Positions 1 through 12,365 are shown, numbered from the stretch's first letter. The stretch: 17,577 nucleotides of DNA from Irineochytrium annulatum (GCA_027600665.1 JADGJL010000585.1:1-17577), one strand, 5' to 3'. Notes: a model not told the origin generated them from the sequence alone. Numbers and translations: made by a program.

Positions 1-118
1 CGGAGGGGCAGGGGGAGGCGGGGAGCGGTATACGGATACCGGGCCGCACGTTTTTGGGAAACCGTCGACGCTGAAGGATGTTGGTTTTCTTCGTTGCAAG
101 CTCTTTTGAGACACCTAA

Positions 119-1308
119 ATGGCTTTTCAGGAGCAAGTGGAGGAATACGCCAAGACGTTTAAAGAGCTGATCCAACTCGGGAGCAATCTCGGCGGGACGT
201 TAAAGGTCTCACAGAGCGATACTGCCGCCTTCTCAATATCGGAACACCGGGTAGCCTATTCTGATGCTGGGTACAAAATTCGTATTGATGAGTTCTGCAT
301 TTACAGAAGGAGACAACAACATTCGAGCAGGCTTACCGGGGACTTAAGGACACCCCCGGCTTCAAAAGCTCGCTGGTCTCGTCCCCGGGCAAGTCGTCAG
401 GAAGCAGTGCAGACCCAACCTCCAGACGACCGAAAAGGATGGTAGGCGGCTTCCAATCTGCTGTTGAGCGTTGAAGGCTCCATTCACAGAACCCCGCTCG
501 AGTTCACCGCGAGGAATTTATGGAAATGCGTGAAGCAGGCGAAAAACGCCTCATCGACACGCTCCGCAGCCGCAGACGCGACCGTCTCGAGTGCTGCCGC
601 GAGGTCATTCAGGCCCCGGAACCAACTGTCAATGCCACCAGCGACGACGCCGATGCGGAGAAGACGGCACCTCCACCCACTCTCCACCTCCCTTCCGTCC
701 TCGCCCTCCTCGATGAGGACATCCGCGGCGGCTTCGCACCCCTTGCCCTCCAGGATCAGGACTCCTGGATGCGCGTCCTCCCCTACCTATGGTGCAAGGG
801 CTCCCGCGAGTCCATCAGCCGCCGCCGCAGCGGTGGGCCAGGGTCTAACGGCGGCCCCCGTACCACAACGAGCAACAACGTCGTCGCACCCGCGGGCACC
901 TCGTCCGTCGGCGCGGCCACTGCCACCGCGCCGCCGCCGATGAACGCCACGGCGCGCCGAAACGCGGCCCAAGCCACGCTCGTCACGGCGTCGAAGGAGC
1001 GCACAGCCATCGCGAACCTCCTATCCCAGCACGGCAAAAGCGCCCAGCTCGCCGGCCACAGTCGTCAGGACTCAATCGTGTTTGGCACGAGGAGGCTCGA
1101 AGACTGGGCGAGGATGGTCGAGGGGAGGGACATCTTGGCCGACCGCGCGATGTATGAGGCAGAGACTGCCGCGCTCGGTGCTAGGGCAGCGAACGAGAGG
1201 TGGTTGTTTGGACAAACCGGTGGGGTAGGCGGAGGGGAGATGGGGTTCGAGCCGGACGTGCATGCAAGGAGGGACAGAGGGGGTGTTCACTTCAGCATGC
1301 AGTCGTAG
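119..1308 (+). CDS. Unrecognised three-exon protein, 361 aa
   Basis: I do not recognise this protein. The model has exons 119-250, 307-441 and 490-1308, giving 361 aa. The introns at 251-306 (56 nt) and 442-489 (48 nt) both start GTAG and end in CAG. Reading exon 2 in the frame that matches exon 3 gives a sensible segment containing TFEQAYRGLKDTPGF, whereas the unspliced frame gives low-complexity sequence and then a stop. All three exons join in phase 0. The N-terminal 45 residues look helical and amphipathic. Residues about 90-125 are strongly charged (REEFMEMREAGEKRLI, then an Arg-rich run). The middle is Ala/Thr/Pro-rich and probably disordered, and the C-terminus has another helical stretch (RRLEDWARMVEGRDILADR) before a Gly-rich tail. 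There is no signal peptide or membrane segment. GC content is higher than in the neighbouring SMG1 gene. The start ATG at 119 is the first in the frame. Existence of the gene is fairly likely; its function is unknown. Confidence 0.6.
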
Positions 1309-1610
1309 GAGACTCCTAATATAAACTTTTGGAAAAATACGTCCCGCGGTTATTCTAGAGTAGTGGCCGCCTGTTGCCTGAAAATAGGAGCTCCAGCTGT
1401 TTAACAACGTGAGGCAGAGTGTTGGAACGATTAATGGCGCACTGCTGGCAACCGAGCAAGCTGGCCTCAATAGGCAAACAATCAGTGAACGTCTTATAGG
1501 GAATGAAAAACGCGCGGAGAGTTTAGTTGCGGTGGACCACCAGTGAAGTCGATGTCGATGTGGGAGATCTGACCCTGTCAATTTTGTAGCGAAATGCGCT
1601 AACGAGTACT
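1309..1610. promoter_or_regulatory. Intergenic region: 3' end of the first gene and presumed SMG1 upstream region
   Basis: These 302 bp contain no coding segment I can support. An AATATAAA stretch at 1318-1325, only 10 nt past the stop codon of the upstream gene, could be a variant poly(A) signal for that gene. It also reads as TATAAA, but it is nearly 290 bp from the SMG1 start codon. The rest should hold the SMG1 promoter and 5' leader. I see no clear core-promoter motif next to the ATG at 1611. A long antisense open frame across this stretch has no features of a real protein. Confidence 0.4.
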
Positions 1611-4600
1611 ATGAGTCGCAATGATCGCGGGTATAGAGGACCGCCTGGGCCCAGTTACAATGCCGGGAGAGGCGATCGCGGCGGAGGTGAGCGGAACCAT
1701 GCATTCGTACGCGCGGATTGGCGCTTACCTACTTCAGGGAAGGTAGAGGTCGCAGGAAGGCTTCAGCACGCCCAGCAGCTGATGGCGCGGTTCCTCCGGG
1801 ATGAGAACGACGGCAGTTACGGGAAGCGGATTGCGGTTGGCAACCAGCTGACTGCCTACCTCCTGAACGCCCCGGCCGGGAGCGAGCTGACCGAGCCGCA
1901 CGCAGCGGAGGCCATGCTGAGGGGCTCGGGGAACTTCGATGTGGCTTTGGAGGATGTCAGAGCCCCGGCAGCCTACAAGCAGGCTGTTGTGAAGGTGTTG
2001 TCGATCGTCGGCCGGATGTTCCGGCTGGACGCGGGGTCGTTCTTTCACTATTTGTTTGAACGGCTCAACAACCCTGAGGTTGAATCTCACAGGGCAAAAG
2101 AGCGTAACACAGCTTTGCTGATGATTCTTAAAGAGGTTAGAATACATGGCCATTCCATCTTCGCGCTCGTCCAAGCCCCCACTTAATATCAATTTGTTTA
2201 ACAAAGGTTATCGATCCGTCGCCGCGCACCGCATACAACTACGAGCATCTTATGCCGAAGATCTTGCTCGATCTTCAGCATTTCTTGGACCACATTGACG
2301 GGCCGGACTACTTGCCGAAGCTCCTAGATGTCTTCCACGCCATTGCGGAAAAGTATCCGAACGTATTCCGATCAACCTTCAAGGTTTCTTATCACACCGT
2401 CCGCTTTGAAATAACGTATGGGATAGAGCACAATGGATCAACTGATAGCATGGCACATCAACGCGAGCGTGCCGAAGTCGATTCACGGGCTGCTTTCCGA
2501 CTCCTTAAAGAAGTTCTGGGAGTTCTGGCGCGAAAACCTCCCGTTCGGCAATCAAATTCTGAAGCACCTTCTTGACGACATGGAGAAGCTTGCTGGAGTC
2601 AATGCAAATCAACCGGCGGAGAGGAGCAAAAAAGCCACGAGGGTGGCGCCACCAGTTTTCTCCTGCTTGCGATGCTGCCAGTCGGTGATAAAGGCGCTTC
2701 GATTTGCGTCGTTCTCGTCGGTCAACCCGGAGGCTGGGGAGGTTCTGGAGGCGAACCCGAATTTTCTTCGGGAGTTCCTGGCGGCCATTCAGCGGTTGCT
2801 AGTGTTTATGCTCGAAGTCGGGGAGCTACATCAGGACAGAGCGTGGATCAATCAAGGTTACCACCGCTGGTTTGCTGTGAGGCGCTAAACTCGTCCAGCT
2901 GTTGACATTGTTAAGTCCCTCAGCAAATCGATGCGGGGTTCGTTCAGCTCGATGCAGCATAATGCGGTTCAGATCTACTTCTTAGAACTTGTCTGGCTGC
3001 TCGATGAGACCGTCGAGGACCCGTCGATGGACTTTGCAGACATCGAGCGGTGGCTCGTTTCCTTCGAAGACCTTTTGCAGGCTTGGCTGCCGAACCTGGA
3101 CCTGCGTGTGGTCGAAGCTTTCTTAAGGCCCGAATCCTCACCACTAGGCAACCTCCGTACGCGATGTTACACCGACCCCGCGGTTGTTGCCAGCTATATT
3201 CGCATCTCGATTGTGGTATTCTCTGCGCACGGGTCAGATGATTCGTTGGGATCGCCGTACTTGTTACTGGAGGCGATGAATGTTCTTCAGGAGATCAGGC
3301 GACGTCACGTCGCGGAGAGTGAAGAAGCGCTTTTAACGGCGCGACAGGCGTCAATTCGTAGCGCTATCGAAGAAGGCATACCGGGGGAGGTGGCGCAGGA
3401 GTACGAAAAAGATTGGCAGAAGGCACTGTCTGGGAGCATGCCGTTGCTGGAAGGGATAGCGAATATGGACGTGGTGCTTGTTTCTAAAGGTGCTCAAAGT
3501 GGAACGTTCTCCGCCTCCGTCGTGTTCAACGTTTTCATGAGTTATCTTTTGCCGGAGGGTGCGTCGGATACTTTAACTTCTCATTCATGGTGGTATGGCC
3601 TATGTGCCAATGTGTTAATGGAGGCGTCGGTCTTGGGGAGACGGTAAGAATTGAGTAGTTATGCGTTATTGAACAGAGTAGGCCTGAAATCATCCAAGAG
3701 AAATCTGAATCGATCATCGCATTAATACAATCGATCGTGAGCCAAGGTGCCGCGTATGACCAAAAAGTGATTGGGATGTCGTGGTTTAGAGATTTCATTT
3801 TACTGTTTCCCGCCGGCTTTAAAATCCCTGGCCATTTGAAGGCATCCTGCGAAGCCATCCTTATTCATTTACTTCTGTTTATCGGTTAGTTTCGCCGGTC
3901 TTGCCATGTTGTTCTTATACAAGTTAGAATCTGAACGCGATTCTGAGATGAGATCGATGATCGGAGAGCTTTGGCTGGAGTATATGGACAGTGTAGGGGT
4001 TTCCGCTGAGCTTCTGCTCGACAGGCCAGAGATCATAGAGATGATAGCTGCTCGCTTGAGCGATGTTGACGAAGACGTGCGAGAGACGTTTTATGAAGTC
4101 CTCGTAAGCGTCGATCCGATAGCATACATGCAATTGCCTCAAAAGGACGTCTTAGGAGAATCATCTTTTGCGAGAGACTTTAAGGTAATTGGTGATGTTT
4201 GTGATGCCCGTGCAAAGAGTTGACAGTAAGAATGCAGATGAGTGTAATTGGTCTGGCGCCGCACCTTTCAACCTTTCGCCCGAAACACTTCAACATTGTC
4301 ATAACGTACTTGAATATGGGTCCGATGCTACAAGCATCGGAGCACGTGAATCTTTCGGCGGGGTGGCTTCAGCGGCTTTATCATTCTTGTCAATCAGAGG
4401 GCATTATCAGGAACTTGAGTGCTCAGAGCTGCGACGAGACGCGGTTACATACTGTCGACATCTCGGAGCCTCTTTTAATGCACTGGGCACTATGGGAGCT
4501 TGCGAGGTTTTGCGTTCTTGCGTGCTTATGGACACCATTAGGTCGACCAGTTCAGGTGAGAGCTGCTTAGTCAAAAAGTTTGCTGACAAGGTGGCAGACT

Positions 4601-7600
4601 CTAGAAGCCATTGAAAAGACTTTAATGGACTTGGAAAGGGAGTGTCGTGCTGAAACTGGGGTGGAGGCTGACAAAACCAAAAAGCTTGTTTTCCTTATTC
4701 AGTTTTTGGAGATGTTAGAGTTGCAGGTGTATAACGCTGCGGAAGGAACGTCGGCGACTGTTCCAGCCGCTCCCAAGAATTCTCTTTTGTTTTTTCACGC
4801 CAATAAGAAAGTGTGCGAGGAGTGGTTTTCAAGGATACGAAAAACAATCATACGAGCTTGCGTCGTAACTGAATCCTCGGGATATATTCGGCGGCAGCTT
4901 TTAGAATCGTTGCGTGAAAGAGAGCATGCGTTGAAGCTTGGAAACATTAAGGATAGCGCTGCGTGGACAAATGACGTCAATCAGTTAATAGCATACATTG
5001 GTATGCTTCTAAATTTATGTTTAAACGTTAATATGGTTTTGCCAGCGTCCTACTCAATCCGAAACGGAGATTGCGACTTTCTTGCTGGTTTCACAAAGTG
5101 GTGCTCGAATTTAGCGCAGTCTAGTGGAAACGCTGTGGAGCATATAGTCAAAAAAGATGCCCTCGGAAGTTAGTTGTTGAAAATTGGTCTTGTTAATCAC
5201 TAATGCTTGTTGTCAGAGGTCCCTGTTACGCTTATGAAACGATCCGATGAACGCGAAAAAGCCGATCGTCCAGGAGAGTTGCCGACATCGTGGCTACGAT
5301 CGTGCTCTGACCTTGCGGCTGAGCGGTATGAGTCTGTCGCACGCGATTGTATCAGATTGGCAAGCCGTCTTGAAGGCGGGGATACCGAGAAGCAAATGGA
5401 AAAGCAACTAGTTCTCGCTGAGGTAGAACGCACGAATCTGTTCCAAATTAACGTGTGACGCAGTTATCGTATTCATATGCAAGTGTAGACGACTGGCAGG
5501 GACTAGAAGGACGTCGGGACAGTTACTTCGACCCCTCTTTACCTTTCGCATCTGCAATGACGCCGTGTCCGCCATTTGATCTGGCAGAGTGGAGTATACT
5601 TGAAAAGGTCGAGCAATCGCCGCAAGCTTTTTCAATCGGCCTTTTTGATTCAGCCATGAGGCAGAAAACTGATCTTGTGGATGTCTTTTTGGACGAAATT
5701 ACGATGAAGGATGATGGAAGCTTTATGTTCGTTGATAACGAGGCAGTTATTCTGACTATGAGTGATACGATCAAAAGCGCCTCCAACGTACTTGTGACCA
5801 ATACGAGCTCCCCACGCGACATGTTAAACGGTGTTGTCTGCCAACAAAACTTACACTATCTTCGGAAGTCTTTGTGTGAGAAAGATGCTAAGGTTGTGCA
5901 GACCAAGGCTGTCTTCAGGGGTAAACTACCCCCTTACTTAAGCTTGTGGACTATGATCATGAAGAGCCGGATTTCTTCAACGAATCCAGAGGAGCGGACC
6001 GCCCTCCAGGATATTAGATTAGACCTTGCTCGTTTGGCCAGAGAGAAGGACTGCCTCGCTACCGCATTAAAAGTTTTGCAACCGTCAATAGCGGAGAACC
6101 TTGACTTCACTTTGGAAGAGTCAAAAATTAAGTTCGCAACCGGGGAGAAACTAGAAGCGCTGCGGAGCATATTGAATCTGGTTTGCTCGAGCTCCCAGGA
6201 CTCTAATGTCTCCATTGTACACGCGGAAGCCTTGGCTACTGTAACGTTGTGGATTAAAGACGATGATCTTTTGCGACACCTTCGTCCAGTAGACTTCCCT
6301 CTCTTATCAAACATCGGAGAACCTTCACAGGATCCGCATCTACTTCGGCAGGTGATAACCGAGCAATATTTGAAACTTTCGGCTATTTCTGCGAACGAAG
6401 CTCGTCGATGGATGGAGCATGGGCGGTTTTGCATGCGTGACGCAGAGCAGAAGATAAGCATGTTGCGGAGGGAAGATACGTCATTGTCTACGGTATTCCA
6501 TTCAAATTTTTCGAAAGCTCTCCATCACCAGGTTGGACGCAACTTTGATCAATGTTAACGTATTTGTAGCATCTAGCGAAGTTGGTAATTCACGAATTGG
6601 AATTCGGTAGCCGAAGCGTGGACAGAAGACAGACGGAGCTGCGATTTGCTAAGGCCTTAAAAGAATCCTCATTTTCGGACGAGACAGGACTGGCTTCTAT
6701 CCTAGCGGCGGCTGTTGAGGGTATGCTCGACAGTCTTAGGTCTGCTGTTCGGAGCTTCTTTAAGGTTTTGGAATTCGCTGATGCTCGGGATTTGTCTCAA
6801 GACGAAGTCGGCCGACAGTGCATTGCAACGCTTCTGCTGCTGAGACTACTAATATCTTTCGGGTCTCATCTTAACGAAGAAATATTTGACGGATTCAAAG
6901 GCAGTGCTACCGACGCGTGGAAGTTTGTGATTCCGCAATTATTCGCCGCTATCAAAGGTTGTGATCCGTTGATAGGCGGTCAGCTCTCGTATCTTTTAAG
7001 CCGAATCGGAGAATCATCACCGCACCTTGTGTCGTTTCCTGTTGCCGTGGGCCTCATTTCAAAAAAGTCTCACCATAACGAGCACGTTCGACAAGCGCTG
7101 GCAAAAATCTCAGCGAGTCTGCCAGGCGACCTAATGGCGGACGTTTCTCGATTGATTTCTGAGCTACAGCGCATTACGGTGTTATGGGAGGAGAAGTGGT
7201 TTAACGGAATTTCACATCTACAAAGCGATGCACAACGCCGGCTTGCTCGAATCAATGGTGAAATAGTCCGGATAAACGCTGCTGCGGGTCTCTCGCCTAA
7301 TGTGAAAGAGTCTTTGAAACGGAAGAACTACGCTACGATCATGGACCCGGTGTTCGCATCGTTGGAGAAGCTTTGTGCGGATACGTTTGATGCGCCCGCA
7401 ACATCCCCTCACGAGAAGTGGTTTGAGGAGAAGTTTGGTCAACGAATAAGAGAGAGCATCTCGTCTTTTTGTCATCCTATAGCTCTTGAGGACTTAAAAG
7501 AGTATTGGCAGCCTTTCCTTTCGGTGATTGCCGTCTGTTTTCCATTGCTTATTTTTGTTTAGATCGCGTCCGACATTGGGAAGGAAACACAGCGGCGGAA

Positions 7601-10600
7601 ACATCTTAATTTAGTTGATATGAGCCCGTATTTGGCATCGCTACAGGGTACTACCGTGTCCATCCCGGACCAAAGTGGCGTTTTCACGATAGATCATTTT
7701 AAAGCCGACGTCTCTATTTTATCGACCAAGACAAAGCCGAAGAAAGTACAGATAGTGGCAACAAATGGGCAGACGTACACATACTTGCTTAAAGGTCTTG
7801 AGGACCTTCATTTGGATGAGAGAATGCAACAATTGGTGAAGACAGTGAACTCTTTACTGCACCTTGACAAAGAGAGTACGGAGCGGAAGTTGTCAGCAAG
7901 AACCTACTCTGTTATTCCGTACGGAGACACTTTTGGCGCCATTCAATGGGTAGAAAATGCGACGCAGCTTTTCTCGCTGTATAAAAGGTGGCAGCAGAGA
8001 GATTTTGCGGCGAAGGCGATGCAAAGAAAGGAAGGGGACGTCTTGGCTGAGCCGACGCCTGGACCTATGCGACCGCACGAGAGTTTCTACTCGAAAATTA
8101 GCAGTGCACTAAAACGTAGTGGAGTTTCGCGGTCGACTCCTCGGAAGCACTGGCCTTTAAGCATTTTGAAAGAAGTTTTTATGCAGTTGTTGAACGAGAC
8201 TCCAAAAGATATGATATCGAAGGAGCTGTGGTGCTCCGCGTCTTCACCTGTGGAGTGGTGGGCAAAAGTATCCGCATTTTCGCGCTCGTTAGCTGTCACA
8301 TCTGCGATTGGTTACGTCATAGGCCTGGGCGACCGCCATCTAGATAATATCATGCTTGATACTATGACCGGAGATTTGATTCACATTGACTACAACGTTT
8401 GCTTTGAGAAAGGTCGAAGACTTCGAGTACCGGAAAATGTTCCATTCCGGTTGACTCAAAATCTTGAAGTCGCGCTGGGACTTACAGGAGTAGAGGGCCA
8501 GTTTCGAGTTGCATGCGAGCTTGTGGTGAACGTTCTGCGCGAAAATAAAGAAGTTATTCTGACGTTGCTGGATGCCTTTCTTCACGACCCTTTGATAGAA
8601 TGGATTCAAGACCTTCAAGAGGAATACTCCAAGCGGGCACGGGAGCTTAATGTGAATCTGCAAATGTTAGCGTCTCGCATAGGTAACTGGACATTCGGCC
8701 GTCACGTTTTTAACAATAGAAGAGGAATACGGGCCGAAGGCCACCGAACTCGAGGAGGCTTATGCACTGTTATCTGCCAATGCTATTGCTGTTGTCAGTA
8801 ATGGCCTCGAGCACGAGAACTCAGCAAAGATGGCGGAGGAACTGAATATTTTGAAAGAAGAAATTGTTAAACGCCAGTCTGACTGTGCAAATTGGTGCCT
8901 GAGGCACACTAATGCAGTAAACCATTTACTCGTAAGTGCGATAGAAAGAGAGTGCCGCTAACTCATACCAGTCGCAAACTGTTCACGCGCAAATACATAG
9001 CGCTCTGTCCGTGGATCCCTCCAATGTGTTTCCTTTATATGCCCCAATTACATACGCTTTGGGTGGCGGCCCGGAGATAATGACGAGATGCGTCGAGGTT
9101 GATAATCAGTTCTTGAGCCTCGTGAACGAGCGTCGAATGTGTCTCCACAAAATCTTGGACCATCTACGATTTTATTACGCTTTAATCTCGCCAATATCAG
9201 ACAAAATAATTTCACAGGATCAATACTTTGGATGGGGTTCTGTGTTTGCTACAGCTTTGAACGAACGCAAAGTTGCGAAAGTGGATTCAAATAACGAGAC
9301 CACATGTGAAGCGAAGATACGCATTGAAGAACATTTCATGCAAGCTGCTTCACAAAGTGGGGCACGCTTGTCGGAGATCCGTGCAATCATGGGCGAAAAG
9401 GTGATAAGGGATGAAGATGCATATAAAGATCAAATGAACTTGATGCAAATCACCTTTGCAGCGGCCGTCAGCGAGCTTCTCACATTGGACGAAAGTGGAA
9501 CCATCACAACGCTGAGATGCCTTGCCCTTGGCGGCATTGCAGACATTGGGGAGTGTTTATATCTGTTAATAAAAGATCCGAAGGAGATGGAGTCCTTTAG
9601 GTCGCCATTGCTCCTGCCAACTGAGTTTTTAAAGGACGCAGGCACTATTTCTTCCTCCGACATACTCTTCGCCAATATTACCGAGACCCCGTTTTTGTAC
9701 GGATCGCTTGCAACTGTTTGGGTCCTTTTTTTGAGAGGTAAATACATCAATGCCTCCAGTAGCTAACGATACCGGCAGACGCTCTATCAATCGAATCTTC
9801 ATCGCAGTTCGTTGACGCGGCTGTGGTGGAGCCCTTTAATGAGCTCGCGAGTTTATCGGCAGCGATAAACCAGTATCAGCAAGCGCTGTTAGACTTGGCT
9901 TTTCCCCGGCTTCTTAAAATGCTAAGCGATCACCTTGGTGACGATGTCGAGGCATCGTTGCTTCGCCTCGGGCTTCAAGCTGGTGGCTTAGTTGACCAAA
10001 AATCGCCCGAATTTCAAAGTGCCGCGCTGCAATTGGTAAGGTTGGCGTCTCATCACGTCTGTAACCAAAACTAGCGAATTGCATTTGATAACCTGCTTCA
10101 ATCGCACCCGAGCCATCCTGTTTTGAATTTGCTAGAAGGTTTATTTTTTCCGCTAGAGAACCATCTTGGCACGTTGCAAGTTTTATCGGAGCAGAGCGAA
10201 CATGGCATCGTTCAAAATGCAATCTTTGTTCAGCGTTTAATGGTTAAATACTTTGTTACACTGAAGCTGACGAATATTAAGATTATGTCCACTTTGATTT
10301 CAGAAACACGAACGTATTTAACAAACGCCACTCTTTGGAAGGAAGATCGGACACACGAGTGGGCTTCGATTTTAAGTGCTGAAGAAATGCTGCGAACAGA
10401 TGTGGCGTTTAGCAACTCGCATGCAAATATCAAGAAGTTTCTGGAGACATGCGTTCGCGAGACATATCTTAAGGTAGAGTGTTCCCGAAAACCATGCTAA
10501 TGGGCGTAGCCCTTAGTGCGTCAATTAGGGAAACTTGCCAAGAAATTTGGTCAATCATTACCAAAGGCCGATCCACTCGGCGCGCCAACTGGGCCGGCTA

Positions 10601-12365
10601 CGGGGATCCCTTTTGTTGATTCAGCGCGGCGCGTGATTCAGTTTGCGATAAGCGCTGCCTTGGTCAAGCCTGAGGACCTATCCCGAGTTCAGGAGTTAGC
10701 TTATCAGGAAGTTCGTAACCGCACGGTGCTAATATCGTCGCATAATGTAAGGAACTCGCCTCACGACAATGTCTAACCGGAGCAGGCGTCGTCAAATTTG
10801 CGTAGACTAGAAGTCAAAGAGGAGCAACGTGGGCTGGCGATGCTGCGGTTTCGGCATTTAAACGAGGACTATCTTGCAAAGCATGATCGGATGACACGCG
10901 GTCTGCCACCGCTGGATTTTCGACGACGGGTAAAAAATGCTTTGGATGGCTGTATACTAAATGCATCAGTTCATCGGCGATTTAACGGAAGACATGCAAA
11001 GCTTGATCCAGTATGACATGGACGTTCGCACGATTTTAGAGTCTTGTGTGCACTTTGAAGCGGAATTGCTTTCATTCCTGGCCGATGCATCGCTGAATCC
11101 TGAATTAGTTTTATCCTTACAAGGCTTTGAAAAGCTTTCTTTGTCTCGGAAGGCGGCGCTTTCATCCGATATGGTCTGGATACAAAGCTTGGTGTGAAGA
11201 TGTTATCGGTGAATGCTAATTGCAGTAGATGGAGCTTCTTGATTCGTTACGCCATCTCGAGACGTTTCGGGTTGTCACCGACAAGGCTACGGATTTCACG
11301 AATGAGGACAACATGACCTTAGTGAATCGCTTTATTCGAATTAGCGCGGAGGAGGAAAAAAGCCGTGGCCAAACAACGACGATATTACAGAAACGAAAGC
11401 CTGACCCTCGAAAGGTTTGAGCGCCTACTTATCCGTATCTAAGCATCTGCCAGAACCTTACGGCGTTAAAGGAATCTGCTCGGGTTGTGACTCTTAAAAG
11501 CAAGGCAATGATGCATTTCATTCATCCATCCATCGACGCCGTCTATAGAAGTTGCAAGGACCTTACAGATGCGCAATCTTTGAGAAAGGAGATAAAGGTG
11601 ATATTGTAGTTAAGGTCAAACGTATACTGAGTAAGCCACAGGATCTGTGGAGTTCTTGGTCCGCCTTCGGAGATGACGTCAACAATCAAATTGAAAAGAT
11701 AAGTTCCCCTAACTCGGACGTGCAGCAGGTAATTGCGACGTTGCGACACGAGAGCCTAATCGTGCAAAGATGGACGTAAAGCAGTTTGCGGGGCTGGTGA
11801 AAGACACATCAGCTGCCCTTATATCGCAATTGCTTAGCTTGCAACTTGCACCCCCTTTTTCAATACAAGCCGCCAAAACCGCAATGAAAGGACATTCCGC
11901 GACGGATTTGGAGGACAATTTGCAATTGGAAGACCCTGTTGCAAACAGAATTAGGTCTCCAGAAGCACCAGAAACTAGGTCCTCTCCCATGCCGAACGAA
12001 GATAGCGAGATAAGTTTGGGTCTACCGGAAACTGAAGACGTTTTGTCGCAGTCTCAAAGCCAACCGTACGAGGAAAATGAGTTAGAGCACATAGAAAATC
12101 GGGTTGAAGAGGTCATTGTCGGGAAAAAGTTGGCTGGGGAGTTTGTAGTGGAAAGGAACGCGCTGGCAATCGGCATTTTGAATCGTGTGCGCGATAAGCT
12201 GGAGGGACTCGATACAGGAGATGGATCGGTAATGTCCGTCGCCGACCAAGTAAGGTTGACTTTGCTATTTATTTCTTAGTACCTTAGGTTGACATGGTGA
12301 TACGGCAAGCGACTGACGTCGATAACCTTGCAACATTATACGAGGGCTGGATGGCATGGATTTAA
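1611..12365 (+). CDS. SMG1: Serine/threonine-protein kinase SMG1 (PIKK family, nonsense-mediated mRNA decay)
   Basis: SMG1 phosphorylates S/T-Q sites in the RNA helicase UPF1 during nonsense-mediated decay. Exons: 1611-2135, 2207-2383, 2427-2856, 2899-3629, 3677-3884, 3928-4184, 4238-4555, 4598-5168, 5217-5422, 5464-6531, 6570-7523, 7563-8682, 8720-8931, 8972-9737, 9779-10035, 10075-10473, 10510-10746, 10786-10929, 10970-11191, 11229-11414, 11454-11597, 11642-11728, 11770-12249, 12288-12365. The sum is 9777 nt, or 3258 aa (human SMG1 is about 3660). Residues 1-28 are RG-rich. HEAT-like helices follow, with SMG1-specific blocks such as HWALWELARF and WTPLGRP near residues 850-880. The FAT region lies near 1140-1690. 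The FRB-like block (LWEEKWF, PHEKWFEEKFG) is near 1697-1815. In the kinase domain, Lys1892 is in LLKGLEDLHLDER, catalytic Asp2072 in GLGDRHLDN, and metal-binding Asp2091 in HIDYNVCFEK (DYN replaces DFG, as in animal SMG1). A long helical C-terminal insertion follows. The FATC tail ends LATLYEGWMAWI. Splice uncertainties: intron 4 may instead be 3644-3678, and intron 21 may end at 11635. No inactivating lesion is seen. Confidence 0.95.
7563..8682 (+). other. SMG1: SMG1 exon 12: PI3K-like catalytic domain
   Basis: This single 1120-nt exon holds essentially the whole catalytic domain of SMG1, residues about 1816-2189. In order it encodes the N-lobe strand KTKPKKVQIV, the ATP-binding lysine in YLLKGLEDLHLDER, an ALKRSG/HWPL segment, the catalytic loop GLGDRHLDN, the metal-binding HIDYN, and the activation loop RVPENVPFRLTQN with EVALGLTGVEG. 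All key PIKK residues are present, so the kinase should be active. It is the largest exon of the gene, so the catalytic core is uninterrupted while the flanking helical regions are finely split. Confidence 0.93.

Noticed and set aside
464..943. 159-aa open frame on the plus strand, Ser/Pro/Arg-rich
   Set aside because: It is a shifted reading of exon 3 of the first gene; GC-rich sequence gives long open frames by composition.
1072..1581. 169-aa open frame on the minus strand across the end of the first gene and the intergenic region
   Set aside because: It is antisense to a better supported exon, has no recognisable motif or protein-like composition, and no splice context.
4189..4614. 141-aa plus-strand open frame overlapping SMG1 exon 7
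   Set aside because: The alternative frame carries the conserved SMG1 block ending WTPLGRP, so this one is a shadow.
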